Virus record (IMG/VR): IMGVR_UViG_3300023063_000003
Location: 1-64,000 of that record
Direction: 5' to 3' (one strand)
Source: a virus
DNA: 64,000 nt
The notes below the pieces were generated by a model that ran no database searches, was not told the DNA's origin, and was given only the letters and a program-made list of their open reading frames with translations. The stretch's first letter is position 1; each line of letters opens with the position of its first letter. Below, in pieces: positions 16,306 through 25,277 of this stretch. The translations under genes and the position numbers were made by a program.

Positions 16306-18394
16306 AGCCACCCTCACAATTCAACGGAATATCTGCACACCACGTCGGCGGCGTCCGCATGATTTTCATCATGTCATCGAAACACTTCTTCACCTTAGCG
16401 ATAGTGGAGATGCACACCACTTCATCATGAGTTGTGGTGACGACGCGCCAGCCACGGTGCGCAATATCGAGCATCTGCTCAGCGACGATGATCCTGGCCA
16501 GTGCCTGCACCAAGTTCTCACATAAAAGCCCGCCGTAAATCTTGACGCGCTCGCCCTTGCGCTCATATGACCACTCGTCCCAATCGGTTTCCTGATTGCG
16601 CTCGAGTTTGAGCTTCGGATACTTCAGGCACACACCATTCGGCAAGTAGACCTTGTCCTTGTCCCACGAGATGCACTTGTGGGAGCCGGTGATGCCGCGC
16701 GCCATCTGCGGCAAGATCACATCGGTGCAGAACTTCCAGCCCTGCGCGATCTTGAAGTTCTCACGCCGGTACGTGTTCACGATGTTCTTGCACATCGATT
16801 CCTCGAAGAAGACCGGTGGACCCATGTTCCCCAGCGCCAGCGTGGTCTGGAACTTGTTGTGGCCCATCTGATAGCCCAGGCCCAGCACGGCGACCTTGCC
16901 GACGAAGCGTTCGAGCTTGTCCTTCTTGGTGATCTCGCGACCGTAAATCTTGGACGCGAACCGGCAGTAGGCATCCACGCCCTTGCCGGCGTCGGCCGCC
17001 GCAAACGCATCGAGAAGATCGGTCTGATCCCACAACCAACCATTGACTCGTGCTTCGATCTGGCCCGAATCGACGACGACGACCTGATGACCCTTCGGCG
17101 CCAGGATCGACTTGCGCAGCGTGCCGGTCGTGGCCGGATTGTCCGGGTCTTCACGCTTGAGGTTCTGCATGTTCATCTTGTTGCCACCGGACCAGCGCCA
17201 CGTGTGCGCGCCGGCATACTTGAGGAACACCGGTAGCGGCATCCCGTTCGCACCGGCATTGAGGAAGCGCTGCGCACGCGTCTCATTGGTCGTCGACTTG
17301 ACTGACAGGCGCGTCTCGACCAGGTCGCGGACCTTGGCGTCCGGGTGCTCGAGCAGCGAACCGAACGCAAGGTCAGTCTTGGCGAATGCATACGCCCACT
17401 TCTTCGATTCGTCGCGCGTCTTGAAGTAAGCCGGCGAGATTTTCATCGGTGGCTCGACGCCCACGTCGCGCAGCATCTGTGCAAAGACCTCATTGCTGCC
17501 GATGGCCTTCTTGGCGCGGAACAGGAGCAGCGTGCGAATGTCCGGATTGTCGTGGCCCTTCTTCCTCAGTTCGCTGATCTCCGGCTTGGTGATGATCGCG
17601 GCGACCTTCATCTTCATCATCTGGCGCAACTCAGCCTTGGTGCCGAGTGACGAGAGCAGCAGTTCTTCTTTTTCTGCGATCTCGCGGACCAGTTCTTTTT
17701 CGACCAGCGGAATGTCGACCAGCAGCACCGGGTCGGTGAACATCTTCACGGTCAAGTCGATCAGCTCGATCTCCCGGGTCGGAAATTCAGCCAGCATCTC
17801 CTTGAAGATTTCAAGCGCCAGGTTCACGTCCTGGGCGCAATACTTCGCTGCCTTGTCATACAGCGGCTTCGGCCAGTTCAGCACGCCCTTGGTCTGATCT
17901 AGTACGCCTTCGACCTTGTTGCCCTTGCCATAGTATTGGGCCACTTCATCCAAGCCGGCGCCGATGTCATTCGACAGCAGACCACGCGCCATCGACAGCG
18001 TGTCATAGATAAAGCACGGCTTGATCTTGTAGTGGTGGGACAGGATGAAGCAGTCGAACTGCGCGTTGTGGCACAGAATCGAGTGCGTCGACCAGTCAAT
18101 CGCCTGCAACTCAGCTTTGAGCTTCGCGGCCGGGATCACCTTCGTGGCCTTGGTGCCGATCTTGACGCCGACCATTTGTGCCTTGAAGCGCGCATCGCGC
18201 ACATACTCACTAGTCGACAACTTGCGCAGCGTGTAGGTATCATCCCAATACGTTTCAAAATCGAGCACGACCAACTTGGCCCAATCTACTTTGTGCCGCG
18301 CGTGCACCGCCATCATCTTGGCGATCGTCGCGGCCATAATTTTCGCTGCCGGCTTGGCCACCGGCTTGGCTTGTACTGCGCTGCCCCAACCCAT
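16283..18394 (-). CDS. Family A DNA polymerase with 3'-5' exonuclease
   Basis: 703 residues. Proofreading domain: Exo I LDFET (D45, E47), Exo II HNAQFD (N110-D114), Exo III YCAQD (Y185-D189). Polymerase domain: motif A VDSGQIEAR (D442), motif B in the region KVAVLGLGYQMG, motif C THDEVV (H656-D657-E658). No 5'-nuclease domain, as in T7-like and other phage Pol A enzymes. It is the genome replicase. AAAGGA precedes the ATG, and a structured 5' leader (18417-18510) lies just upstream. The first 35 residues are an Ala/Lys-rich extension. All catalytic acidic residues appear to be intact. Confidence 0.93.
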   Translation of the reverse strand: MGWGSAVQAKPVAKPAAKIMAATIAKMMAVHARHKVDWAKLVVLDFETYWDDTYTLRKLSTSEYVRDARFKAQMVGVKIGTKATKVIPAAKLKAELQAIDWSTHSILCHNAQFDCFILSHHYKIKPCFIYDTLSMARGLLSNDIGAGLDEVAQYYGKGNKVEGVLDQTKGVLNWPKPLYDKAAKYCAQDVNLALEIFKEMLAEFPTREIELIDLTVKMFTDPVLLVDIPLVEKELVREIAEKEELLLSSLGTKAELRQMMKMKVAAIITKPEISELRKKGHDNPDIRTLLLFRAKKAIGSNEVFAQMLRDVGVEPPMKISPAYFKTRDESKKWAYAFAKTDLAFGSLLEHPDAKVRDLVETRLSVKSTTNETRAQRFLNAGANGMPLPVFLKYAGAHTWRWSGGNKMNMQNLKREDPDNPATTGTLRKSILAPKGHQVVVVDSGQIEARVNGWLWDQTDLLDAFAAADAGKGVDAYCRFASKIYGREITKKDKLERFVGKVAVLGLGYQMGHNKFQTTLALGNMGPPVFFEESMCKNIVNTYRRENFKIAQGWKFCTDVILPQMARGITGSHKCISWDKDKVYLPNGVCLKYPKLKLERNQETDWDEWSYERKGERVKIYGGLLCENLVQALARIIVAEQMLDIAHRGWRVVTTTHDEVVCISTIAKVKKCFDDMMKIMRTPPTWCADIPLNCEGGYAANYSK

Positions 18395-18416
18395 ATAAAT
18401 CCTTTCGTTTGTTTTT

Positions 18417-18510
18417 GTGATCGCCCACTACGTCCTGGAACTATTTAACGAGCACGCAGGAATCGAACCATGTTCCACCAGGAATCCAACCGGGCCGTGG
18501 AGGCGATCAC
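18417..18510 (-). ncRNA. Structured 5' leader of the DNA polymerase gene
   Basis: On - the leader is closed by a nine-base long-range pair, GTGATCGCC with GGCGATCAC, and inside it TCCTGG can pair with CCAGGA. The inner loop holds GGTTCGATTCC, like a tRNA T-loop, but flanking bases do not form tRNA arms. The closing stem ends about a dozen bases before the polymerase ribosome-binding site, so it could control polymerase translation or protect the mRNA 5' end. Function inferred only. Confidence 0.4.
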
Positions 18511-18511
18511 C

Positions 18512-18533
18512 AAAAAGCCGGCTTTGCGCCGGC
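18512..18533 (-). terminator. Terminator after thyX
   Basis: On - the palindrome GCCGGC is repeated around a GCAAA loop and followed by TTTTTGG. It lies seven bases past the thyX stop. The short stem and five-T tract suggest partial termination before the polymerase gene. Confidence 0.6.
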
Positions 18534-18539
18534 AAAGAA

Positions 18540-19340
18540 TTAAAGTGAAATAATTGCACGGAACTGATGCCAGCCTTTGAAGTTACGGGACGCGGCATCC
18601 ACAAAACTAGCAGCAAGTGCCTGATGCTCGAACGGCGATGCGTGGCCCGACGACTTGAGTGTTTCGGCCAGGACCAAATCTTTTTCGACGTTCGGCGCCG
18701 AACCATCATGGTTCAGATACGAGACACGCGCGCACCGCGCCGCCGAGATCAGGCAAAGCTCATGTTTGTCAAAACCTTTTGCAATATCATCCGCAGTGAT
18801 GTACGGAAGATGCCAGTCGGTCAGCACCGGTTGCGATACGCCTTGCGCTTCGCTCATCATCACGGCGAGATGCCGGAATTCTGGTTGCGCCATTGGCGAC
18901 AAGCGCAGGTTGAAGAAATTATCCCACTCGGTCGACGTGACGAGCGTGTGCATCCACTGGAACGGTTCGAGGATGCGATTGACAACCTGCTTGTGGAGGC
19001 CCATGTTCATCATATCTTCAGCGATATTTGTCGCATGGACTGCTGCAACATTCCAATACTCTCGGGCCGCTGCCAGATCGTGTCCTTTCGATTCCTCCCC
19101 CGCCTGCATCCCGGGCTTGTTGCTGCCCCAGTGGATCGGCGCGGCCGGGTTGGTGCGCACCTGCTCGATCATCTTGGCGACCGGCACCGCGCGCGAGGAC
19201 ATGGCATTGCGCGAGAAGACGCGGTGCGTCATCAATTCACTATGGATGAAGCGCGGATAGGTCAGGGACATCGTGATGATGTCCTTGCCGGCAGGGCTGG
19301 TGGAATGAGCGACAATATCTGCTTTGAAATTCATGATCAT
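18540..19340 (-). CDS. thyX: Flavin-dependent thymidylate synthase
   Basis: 266 residues. The ThyX signature RHRxxSxNxxSxR is present in slightly varied form as HRVFSRNAMSSR (residues 39-50); the C-terminal half has SAARCARVSY and SPFEHQA, also typical. The enzyme methylates dUMP using methylene-tetrahydrofolate, FAD and NADPH. With the dUTPase at 8557-9222 it makes a dUTP to dUMP to dTMP route. The start is ATG 19340 or 19334. A terminator follows the stop. Confidence 0.93.
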   Translation of the reverse strand: MIMNFKADIVAHSTSPAGKDIITMSLTYPRFIHSELMTHRVFSRNAMSSRAVPVAKMIEQVRTNPAAPIHWGSNKPGMQAGEESKGHDLAAAREYWNVAAVHATNIAEDMMNMGLHKQVVNRILEPFQWMHTLVTSTEWDNFFNLRLSPMAQPEFRHLAVMMSEAQGVSQPVLTDWHLPYITADDIAKGFDKHELCLISAARCARVSYLNHDGSAPNVEKDLVLAETLKSSGHASPFEHQALAASFVDAASRNFKGWHQFRAIISL

Positions 19341-19359
19341 GCTTTCATGTTGAGGTAAA

Positions 19360-19788
19360 TTATTTAAGAGCTGCGCGACGTTGGATCGTCGCGTTCACAG
19401 CTCTTTCGATATCGATCGCGCGAATATTTTCGAGCTGTGCATCGAAGCAGTCCAGGGCATCGCCGATGATCAACGCTTCGCCGCCGCGCAGCAGCAACTT
19501 GGGCCGGTACCGCACAAGCTGCAGCACAGTGCGCGCGTCGGCTATGCGGCTGATCAGCTCAAGGCCAATGCCCTGGTCACACAGTACCAAGCCGATGTCG
19601 ACAGCGTCAACAAGGGCCGTGATGTGGTCCGCATTGGCATGACCCATCGCCAGCGCGGCCAGCGCGCCGTGGTTCTTGATCTTGAGCTTTTGCAGGTCGC
19701 CGGCATACACCGCGCTGATGTTCCCGAAGATTTTCAACGGATCAACAGCGGTGTATTTCGGCCCCTGGTACTTCTTGTGGCGTTTCAT
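19360..19788 (-). CDS. Hypothetical protein, 142 aa
   Basis: Not recognised. A basic N-terminus (MKRHKKYQGPKY) precedes a mainly helical body (HGALAALAMGHANADHI, ALVDAVDIGLVLCDQGIG) and a basic end (NATIQRRAALK). It overlaps its upstream neighbour by ATGA and precedes thyX by 19 bases. Confidence 0.55.
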   Translation of the reverse strand: MKRHKKYQGPKYTAVDPLKIFGNISAVYAGDLQKLKIKNHGALAALAMGHANADHITALVDAVDIGLVLCDQGIGLELISRIADARTVLQLVRYRPKLLLRGGEALIIGDALDCFDAQLENIRAIDIERAVNATIQRRAALK

Positions 19789-20051
19789 TCAGGGACCGCC
19801 GCGCAAGGCCCGTCGTGGCCGGCCACACGTGTGCAGCGCCAACCAGGAGGCGGGACAGTGCAGACAGCAGGTGTTTGCGCTGCCAGTGCTTGCGAGGCGA
19901 GAGCGGCTTGCCAGCCTTCCCACGCTGCTTGAACCTGCATAAGCGGAAATCCGCCGCTGTTGTTTATTATGAGCTGGGCTTTGGCCCAACCAACAGACAT
20001 GGCCCACGACTTAAACAACACCAACTGCGCATCCAGATCAATCTTATCCAT
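19785..20051 (-). CDS. Small Cys/His-motif phage protein, 88 aa
   Basis: Function unknown. An N-terminal helical part (QVQAAWEGWQAALAS) is followed by PPGWRCTRVAGHDGPCAAV, a short C-x5-H-x3-C motif seen in many phage proteins and possibly binding a metal. I start at ATG 20051, which overlaps the helicase stop (TGATG) with GGGAG upstream; TTG 20054 is an alternative. Confidence 0.6.
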   Translation of the reverse strand: MDKIDLDAQLVLFKSWAMSVGWAKAQLIINNSGGFPLMQVQAAWEGWQAALASQALAAQTPAVCTVPPPGWRCTRVAGHDGPCAAVPE

Positions 20052-21427
20052 CAAAACGCTCCCGAAAAAAGTTCCAACAAGTTCGTCATGCGCTTGCCCT
20101 TCTTGAGCATCTTCTCGTAGACCTGATCCTCGATCGTGTCCTTGGCGATCACGACGATGGTCTCGGTCTTCTGTGTCTGCCCATTACGGAACGCGCGCTT
20201 GTTCCCTTGAACGAAGTGCTCAAGATTGTAGGTCGGCGATGGCCAGATCGTCGCCGTGGCCCGGGTCAGCGTCAAGCCATGCGCGGCCGACTGCGGGTGC
20301 GCAAAGATGACCTGATAAAAACCGTTCTGATAATCACGGATCATCTCGTCACGTGCTTTGCTCGACGTGGTGCCATCGAGCACGCAGAACTTGATGCCGC
20401 GCTTGATCGACTCTTTGATCAGCAGATCGCGCTGGTGCTTCCACAGAAAGAACACGATCGAGTGCTTGCGCTCTTCGACCAAGTCCATGACCATCTCATA
20501 CCGGCCGGTGTCGATGACGTGGTAGTCATCTGGCGTCTGGTACACAGCACCGGACGCGATCTGCAGCAGCTTCGTCGTTACCGCCGCCGCATTGATCGCC
20601 GAGACGACCTTCATCTTACCCAGCGCGGCCATCTGCGTCAGCGCCATTTCGCGGTACGTGCGGCCCTGCTTGGTCGGCATCGTGTAGGGCACGGTGTACT
20701 GGAAGTTTTCCGGAATGTCGATGCAGTCCTCGAACTTGTGCCGGATCGTGATGTCGGCCAGGAGCGAGAACACTGATTCCTCAGCGCCGTCCTTATCCTC
20801 CCACTTCACCATCTCCTTGCGTGGCCCAACCTGCACCGGTTGACATACCGCGTTGCGGAAAGCGAAGAAGCTGCTGCCCAGCCGACGTCCGTCGTCAAGG
20901 AAGAAGACCTGCGACCACACATCGGTGATCGAGTTCGGGTTCGGCGTGCCAGAGAGCGCAGACCGGTACTCGAAATACTTCTTGATCTTTTGAAGCGCCT
21001 TGGTGCGCGCGCTGGTGTGGTGCTTGAACGCAGTCGACTCGTCGACCACGATCGTGTCGAACTTCTTGAAGAAGCCCTTCGGCTGCTTGGCCAGCCACAC
21101 GGCAGCGTCGATGTTCGTGATGTAGACATCAGCGTCAAGCGCGAATGCCTTATCACGAATTTCTGCGGTCGCGATCGAGCAGGTCATGTCCGGAGCGAAC
21201 TTCTTGAAGTCCTCCTGCCATGCTGCATCGAGCAGCGACTTCGGCGCCATGACCAGCATGCAGCCACCACGCGCGCGGCGGCGCTTGACGAACGCCATGA
21301 TCTCGACGAACGTCTTGCCGGTACCTGGGTCACTCATATCGAACACGATGGGTGTCGTGCCCATGAACTTCAGGGAAAAACTTTGGTGCGCCATTGGCTT
21401 TGGTGCTTTAATTTTGGCCGTCGCCAT
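20051..21427 (-). CDS. SF2 DEAD/SNF2-like helicase
   Basis: 458 residues. Walker A DPGTGKT (GTGKT at 35-39), motif II VDEST (128-132), motif III SGTP (159-162), and a C-terminal RecA-like lobe with HGLTLTRATATIW and QGNKRAFRNGQT (motif VI). This matches SNF2/SF2 phage helicases next to Pol A genes, probably used in replication or recombination. A strong AGGAGGG site precedes the ATG and lies inside the 3' end of the upstream gene, giving coupled translation. Confidence 0.88.
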   Translation of the reverse strand: MATAKIKAPKPMAHQSFSLKFMGTTPIVFDMSDPGTGKTFVEIMAFVKRRRARGGCMLVMAPKSLLDAAWQEDFKKFAPDMTCSIATAEIRDKAFALDADVYITNIDAAVWLAKQPKGFFKKFDTIVVDESTAFKHHTSARTKALQKIKKYFEYRSALSGTPNPNSITDVWSQVFFLDDGRRLGSSFFAFRNAVCQPVQVGPRKEMVKWEDKDGAEESVFSLLADITIRHKFEDCIDIPENFQYTVPYTMPTKQGRTYREMALTQMAALGKMKVVSAINAAAVTTKLLQIASGAVYQTPDDYHVIDTGRYEMVMDLVEERKHSIVFFLWKHQRDLLIKESIKRGIKFCVLDGTTSSKARDEMIRDYQNGFYQVIFAHPQSAAHGLTLTRATATIWPSPTYNLEHFVQGNKRAFRNGQTQKTETIVVIAKDTIEDQVYEKMLKKGKRMTNLLELFSGAF

Positions 21428-21677
21428 TGAACCCTCCTAACTGAAAATTATTTTCGAGGTAGCGCTGGCATGCCAACCAGTGCGCCGCCTCAATTGGACG
21501 ATCATCGAGCCGACAGATCACAACTCGGCGCGCAGCTTCGTCGCGGTGCGCACGCGCATCCGGGACATGCCGTTCGCGCTTACCTGCACGGATGACATCG
21601 TTCCACAACGATGTCGTGAACGTAAAGCCGATCTCCACATCGCTGAACAACTGGATACGATCTCCCCGTGGGCGCAT
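21408..21677 (-). CDS. Hypothetical protein, 89 aa
   Basis: Not recognised. Basic and acidic residues are mixed (RAGKRERHVPDARAHRDE), with an Ala/Trp helix (RPIEAAHWLACQRYL). The ATG at 21677 overlaps the stop of the Cas4-like nuclease gene (TAATG) and has GGAG seven bases upstream; the last 20 bases overlap the helicase start. The tight coupling on both sides is why I accept it. Confidence 0.55.
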   Translation of the reverse strand: MRPRGDRIQLFSDVEIGFTFTTSLWNDVIRAGKRERHVPDARAHRDEAARRVVICRLDDRPIEAAHWLACQRYLENNFQLGGFNGDGQN

Positions 21678-22459
21678 TACATCACTCCGCGTTCACACAC
21701 GCCCGAACCTTTCGGGCCATACATGCACCATTTGCATGTCCATACATTCGGGTTCGGCGGAAAGTCCACCGCACTCGTCATTTTCTCGGCGCGCATGTCC
21801 CACTTCTGCCGGAAGCGCAGCCCCTGGTTGCGCAGGTAGGTCATCGAGGTAATTTCATCCTGGTCGAGATACCACAACTCCGTGTGGACTTTCTCGAGCT
21901 GCGGATAACGCAGAAACGTGACCAGCTGATACAGCTGCAACTGCTCGGCGTGCTTGACCTCATTGCCAAATTTGCGCCCAGTCTTGTAATCGACAGCCAC
22001 CGCTTCGGTCGGCGTGATGAACACCAGCGCGTCGAGCTTGAGACGCAGCCATGCTTTCTTCCACTCGGCCGGTTCCCAGCCGGAGGACATGCCCCACTCG
22101 CCCTCGAGCGAGACACGGCCATCCTTGAACGAGTTCTGCATCGACATGAACTCCTGCTGGAAGCTGTTCATCTCATGGCCGAACTTCGCCTTGCCGCGCA
22201 CGAACAACTCAGCCGTATCATGGATACGCGAGCCGCGGTCGTTGGCGTGTTCGGTTTTGCCAGGAGGGAGTGGACGTTCAGGTTCAGGAATTTTTTGTAC
22301 CCGCTTCAGGAAGGAGCGGTACTTGCAGCTCTCGAACTCGGTCAAGGATGAGAAGGACCAGGACTTCAGCGGTGGAACAAGAATGGGTTCTGGCTTGATC
22401 ATTTTGATCGGTATGACGCGCGCTGGCGCGACTACACGGGAGCGTGCAGCAACTGGCAT
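21677..22459 (-). CDS. RecB/Cas4-like PD-(D/E)XK nuclease with Fe-S-type cysteines
   Basis: 260 residues. The N-terminal SWSFSSLTEFESCKY gives the first conserved Cys; HDTAELF and LDALVFIT supply acidic residues; VAVDYKTGRK is the D-x-K core; QLQLYQLVTF matches the QxxxY motif. The C-terminal WTCKWCMYGPKGSGVC supplies three more Cys, as in Cas4/AddB-type nucleases that hold a 4Fe-4S cluster. It likely resects DNA ends with the adjacent helicase. The ATG has AAGGAAACACC upstream. Confidence 0.8.
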   Translation of the reverse strand: MPVAARSRVVAPARVIPIKMIKPEPILVPPLKSWSFSSLTEFESCKYRSFLKRVQKIPEPERPLPPGKTEHANDRGSRIHDTAELFVRGKAKFGHEMNSFQQEFMSMQNSFKDGRVSLEGEWGMSSGWEPAEWKKAWLRLKLDALVFITPTEAVAVDYKTGRKFGNEVKHAEQLQLYQLVTFLRYPQLEKVHTELWYLDQDEITSMTYLRNQGLRFRQKWDMRAEKMTSAVDFPPNPNVWTCKWCMYGPKGSGVCERGVM

Positions 22460-22511
22460 GGTGTTTCCTTATTGAATTAATTGAGGCGCCAGTATAGCCG
22501 ATTGGAAATGC

Positions 22512-23207
22512 TTACTGGAAAATGCTGCCATCGGCCCAGTACGTCGTGTCGTAGTTTTCCATCGCTTCGTCAATCGACTCATCGGACATGAGATGATCAT
22601 GTTCGGCTTCGAGCTGTTTATAAATCCAGGACGCAAAGTCACGGACATATCCATCGAGTAGCGCATCAATAGCAGGTGGAGCGTTGTACTCGTCGAGATT
22701 GACACCGGTATGGAAAGAATCGCGCTGCCCATTTATGATACCGAGCCGCGCATCGAGTTCAATGAAGTGCCCATCTTCCTTGACCTGGTCATCGAGACGC
22801 ATGAGCACATAAAGTTTCGACAGCTCGTCGTGTATTGCCTGCGCACGTACTGCTAGTGCAGCCAGCACTTCGTCCTCCGGTGCAAACGCTTTGACCTTGT
22901 CCACCGCCAGCGGGAGACTGCTTATCCATAGCTGGCCGGTGAACTGCGCACCATCGCCTTGCGAACAAAACCCTGAAAAACTAATGTCAGGTGTTTCATG
23001 TTTTACTCCGCCAGTCGTGCGCTGATACCGGTCCCAGAGTTCGATACCGAGCGTATGGCCAGCAGTTACCGCGTCGCTGTAGACATGCTGCCACCAGTCG
23101 TAATCGAGATGGTTTTCGCGGAAGCGATCTCGCGCCAGTTCCTGCGCGCGAGCCGATAGTTCGGAGAACTTGAATTCTTCTTGTTCGGCTTCTTCGGCTT
23201 CTTCCAT
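22512..23207 (-). CDS. Phage 'antitoxin-like' conserved protein, 231 aa
   Basis: An acidic protein. FKFSELSARAQELARDRFRE at the start and ISFSGFCSQGDGAQFTG later resemble a widespread phage protein family often labelled antitoxin of a toxin-antitoxin stability system; that label is historical and I see no partner toxin. It ends in an acidic helical tail. GAGGTG precedes the start. It sits just beyond the zincin-VWA gene and could be part of that cluster. Confidence 0.55.
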   Translation of the reverse strand: MEEAEEAEQEEFKFSELSARAQELARDRFRENHLDYDWWQHVYSDAVTAGHTLGIELWDRYQRTTGGVKHETPDISFSGFCSQGDGAQFTGQLWISSLPLAVDKVKAFAPEDEVLAALAVRAQAIHDELSKLYVLMRLDDQVKEDGHFIELDARLGIINGQRDSFHTGVNLDEYNAPPAIDALLDGYVRDFASWIYKQLEAEHDHLMSDESIDEAMENYDTTYWADGSIFQ

Positions 23208-23217
23208 GATCTACACC

Positions 23218-24363
23218 TCAGATTTCAATCGGGATCGTGTGGCCGAACGGCGCCACTTCCTTGTTGATCGTCACCCACAACACCGGGAACTCAGGCGGAT
23301 GATCCGAGAACGGACCATACAGATCGGTAAGATAGATCATGCACATCGGCGGCTCGTTGAGCGCCTGGGCGGCTTCGATCGCCGGCCGGAAGTCCGTGCC
23401 GCCGCTGCAAAAGCGCGTCAACTGGAATGGATCATCTGGCCCAAATTCTTCGACCTTGCGCACGTCGGAGTCGAAGTGCATCACGGTGATCTTCTCAGGC
23501 CGCATGTCTTCCTTGATCGCTGCGATCTCGGCGCTGAACGCGGCCACGATGTTCATGTCGACCGAACCAGATTCATCGGACGCCACCACGATCTGACCGA
23601 CCGCTTCGCTGTACAGCCCCGGCAGATAGAAGCCAGCGGCCAGCATCTTGCGGTTCGCGCGCGACCACGAGTAATCGTTCTTCGCCGCTTTCGTGACGAA
23701 CTCGCGCAGCTCGGCTTTCCAATCCACCTTGTTCTCGGTGAGCTGTTCGACGAACTGCTCGATGCCGGCCGAGAGTTTGCCCACAGCCTTGGCAGCATTT
23801 GCTGCCTGCACCGCAGCGATCTTCCACTCGGCCGCCGACTGCTGCGCCATTGCTGGATCAGGTATGCCGGCCACGAGCTGGTCGAGCGGGCCTGGACCCT
23901 GGTTGCCCGAGCCAGGACCACCACTACTGCCCGGTGGGTTCGTCGGCAGCTTGGCATAAATCTGCTCAGCAGTCATGCCGCTGTAAGCTGGATCAAGCAG
24001 CCAGTCGTTCGGGACCGTAAAGCCGGACTTCTTCAAAATGTCATTGACGACATAGTCGGCTGCATGGTTCCATTTTTCTGGATTGAGTGTCAGGCCGCGG
24101 CTCGAAGGACCGCAGTGATCGAGCACGCAGTGCATGACCTCGTGCGCCAGCGCGCTCTTGGCCACATCATTCGACAACGTGTTCAAGAACTTAGCGCTGT
24201 AGCGCACGTCCTTGCCATTGACGACCAGCGTTGGCACGCTGTTGTCTTCGATCAGCTTGAGGCGCATCGCCAGTGTGCCGAAGAACGGATTATCGATGAG
24301 CAGGTTGGTGCGCGCCTTGGTAATTTTTTCAAGCGCTTTCAAGTCAATTGTTGGGCCGGCCAT
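23218..24363 (-). CDS. Zincin plus VWA domain protein (DUF2201-like)
   Basis: 381 residues. Residues 74-78 HEVMH (with His83) form a zincin motif; residues 145-160 are a Gly/Pro linker; a von Willebrand A domain starts near 255 with the MIDAS motif DESGS (D263, S265, S267), then SGGTDF and a later YLTD. This is the DUF2201 layout. VWA proteins often act with MoxR AAA+ ATPases as metal-dependent chaperones, and one is encoded at 28722-29792. GGAGAATAAAAATG is the start context. Confidence 0.8.
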   Translation of the reverse strand: MAGPTIDLKALEKITKARTNLLIDNPFFGTLAMRLKLIEDNSVPTLVVNGKDVRYSAKFLNTLSNDVAKSALAHEVMHCVLDHCGPSSRGLTLNPEKWNHAADYVVNDILKKSGFTVPNDWLLDPAYSGMTAEQIYAKLPTNPPGSSGGPGSGNQGPGPLDQLVAGIPDPAMAQQSAAEWKIAAVQAANAAKAVGKLSAGIEQFVEQLTENKVDWKAELREFVTKAAKNDYSWSRANRKMLAAGFYLPGLYSEAVGQIVVASDESGSVDMNIVAAFSAEIAAIKEDMRPEKITVMHFDSDVRKVEEFGPDDPFQLTRFCSGGTDFRPAIEAAQALNEPPMCMIYLTDLYGPFSDHPPEFPVLWVTINKEVAPFGHTIPIEI

Positions 24364-24365
24364 TT

Positions 24366-24620
24366 TTATTCTCCTATGATCTGTAAAAAGTTATGCGCCA
24401 CTTCCGAGGCACCTTTGTCGAATGGATGCGGACCCTCGAATGGCTCATCACATCGATTGCTGATTTCTTGCGCCGACATCTCGCCCGAAGCAATCACGCG
24501 TGCTGCCCAGTCGCGGCCAGCATTGTACTGAGCTTGCCGCAGCTCGAGCTTGCGCCATGCGCGATGCGCCGCGCGCTCGCGTGCGCTATCATCCAGCCAC
24601 TGTTTGAATCTGGTCCACAT
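24366..24620 (-). CDS. Hypothetical protein, 84 aa
   Basis: Not recognised. A basic helical N-terminus rich in Trp/Arg (MWTRFKQWLDDSARERAAHR) is followed by GASEVAHNFLQIIGE. The stop lies two bases before the zincin-VWA start, so the genes are probably co-translated. Confidence 0.55.
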   Translation of the reverse strand: MWTRFKQWLDDSARERAAHRAWRKLELRQAQYNAGRDWAARVIASGEMSAQEISNRCDEPFEGPHPFDKGASEVAHNFLQIIGE

Positions 24621-24632
24621 TATGCTGCTCCT

Positions 24633-25028
24633 TTAGGCTTCGCCGGCAAGCCGCAGCTCGATGACTTTTGTGACAACAGTGGCGCCGAGGGTGTCTTTGC
24701 CATCGCGCGCCTGCTGTTCAATTTGTTCGATCCACCAGATGCGCCAAGCAGTATCCCACCGGCGAAAAGTGATGAGATTTGAGTTATACTTTTTGTCCTT
24801 TGCCGCCAATGTGCACAGCGCTACGTTATACATCTGCGCCCGGGCTTCATCTTCACGGTCTTGTTCCTGCGCAGCCAGCATCGCGACCTCGTCATCAAAT
24901 TCTGCTTCCTGGTCCGGCGCCTCGCCGACAATGTCTGGGACATCGGGCGCCACAGGTACAACCGGTGCTTCAGGAAGTTTTACATGCAGTCCGTCTTGAC
25001 GTCGACCGGGCAAAGTTTTGAATGCCAT
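24633..25028 (-). CDS. Hypothetical protein, 131 aa
   Basis: Not recognised. A Pro/Val linker (PEAPVVPVAPDVPDIVG) and an acidic stretch precede a C-terminal helical domain (RRWDTAWRIWWIEQIEQQ). The acidic, disordered N-terminus suggests a protein-binding role. It belongs to the tiny-gene run between the VWA and MoxR genes. Confidence 0.55.
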   Translation of the reverse strand: MAFKTLPGRRQDGLHVKLPEAPVVPVAPDVPDIVGEAPDQEAEFDDEVAMLAAQEQDREDEARAQMYNVALCTLAAKDKKYNSNLITFRRWDTAWRIWWIEQIEQQARDGKDTLGATVVTKVIELRLAGEA

Positions 25029-25030
25029 GG

Positions 25031-25276
25031 TTAATCCAATCGACTTTTGACGAACTCAGGTGAAAGTATTTTGCGTATGTCCGATGTCGGCGCATAGCCC
25101 ATTGCGACGAGGATCGCGAGTGAACTTTCCCGCGACCCATACATGGAAGGCAAATTATCCATAGCGCGATAAACACGCTCTTCGGTAGCACACATTTTTA
25201 TTACAGCAGCAATCCACGCTTTGCAAACCTCATGATTGTCGAGCCAGAAATCGCCCATTTCTTTTGTGGTTGGCAT
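25031..25276 (-). CDS. Tiny protein ending SRLD, 81 aa
   Basis: Unknown. Helical (VCKAWIAAVIKMCATEERVY) and ending SPEFVKSRLD. The C-terminal Arg-Leu-Asp is shared with many tiny proteins of this cluster. The start is preceded by CGGAGATTAAT, whose GGA-GAT codons end the upstream gene. Confidence 0.55.
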   Translation of the reverse strand: MPTTKEMGDFWLDNHEVCKAWIAAVIKMCATEERVYRAMDNLPSMYGSRESSLAILVAMGYAPTSDIRKILSPEFVKSRLD

Positions 25277-25277
25277 A

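Noticed and set aside
18428-18500. A tRNA gene on the - strand, suggested by GGTTCGATTCC
   Set aside because: The T-loop word is there, but only two of five T-stem pairs form and no acceptor strand complements GTGCTCG at the right distance. I keep only a structured leader.
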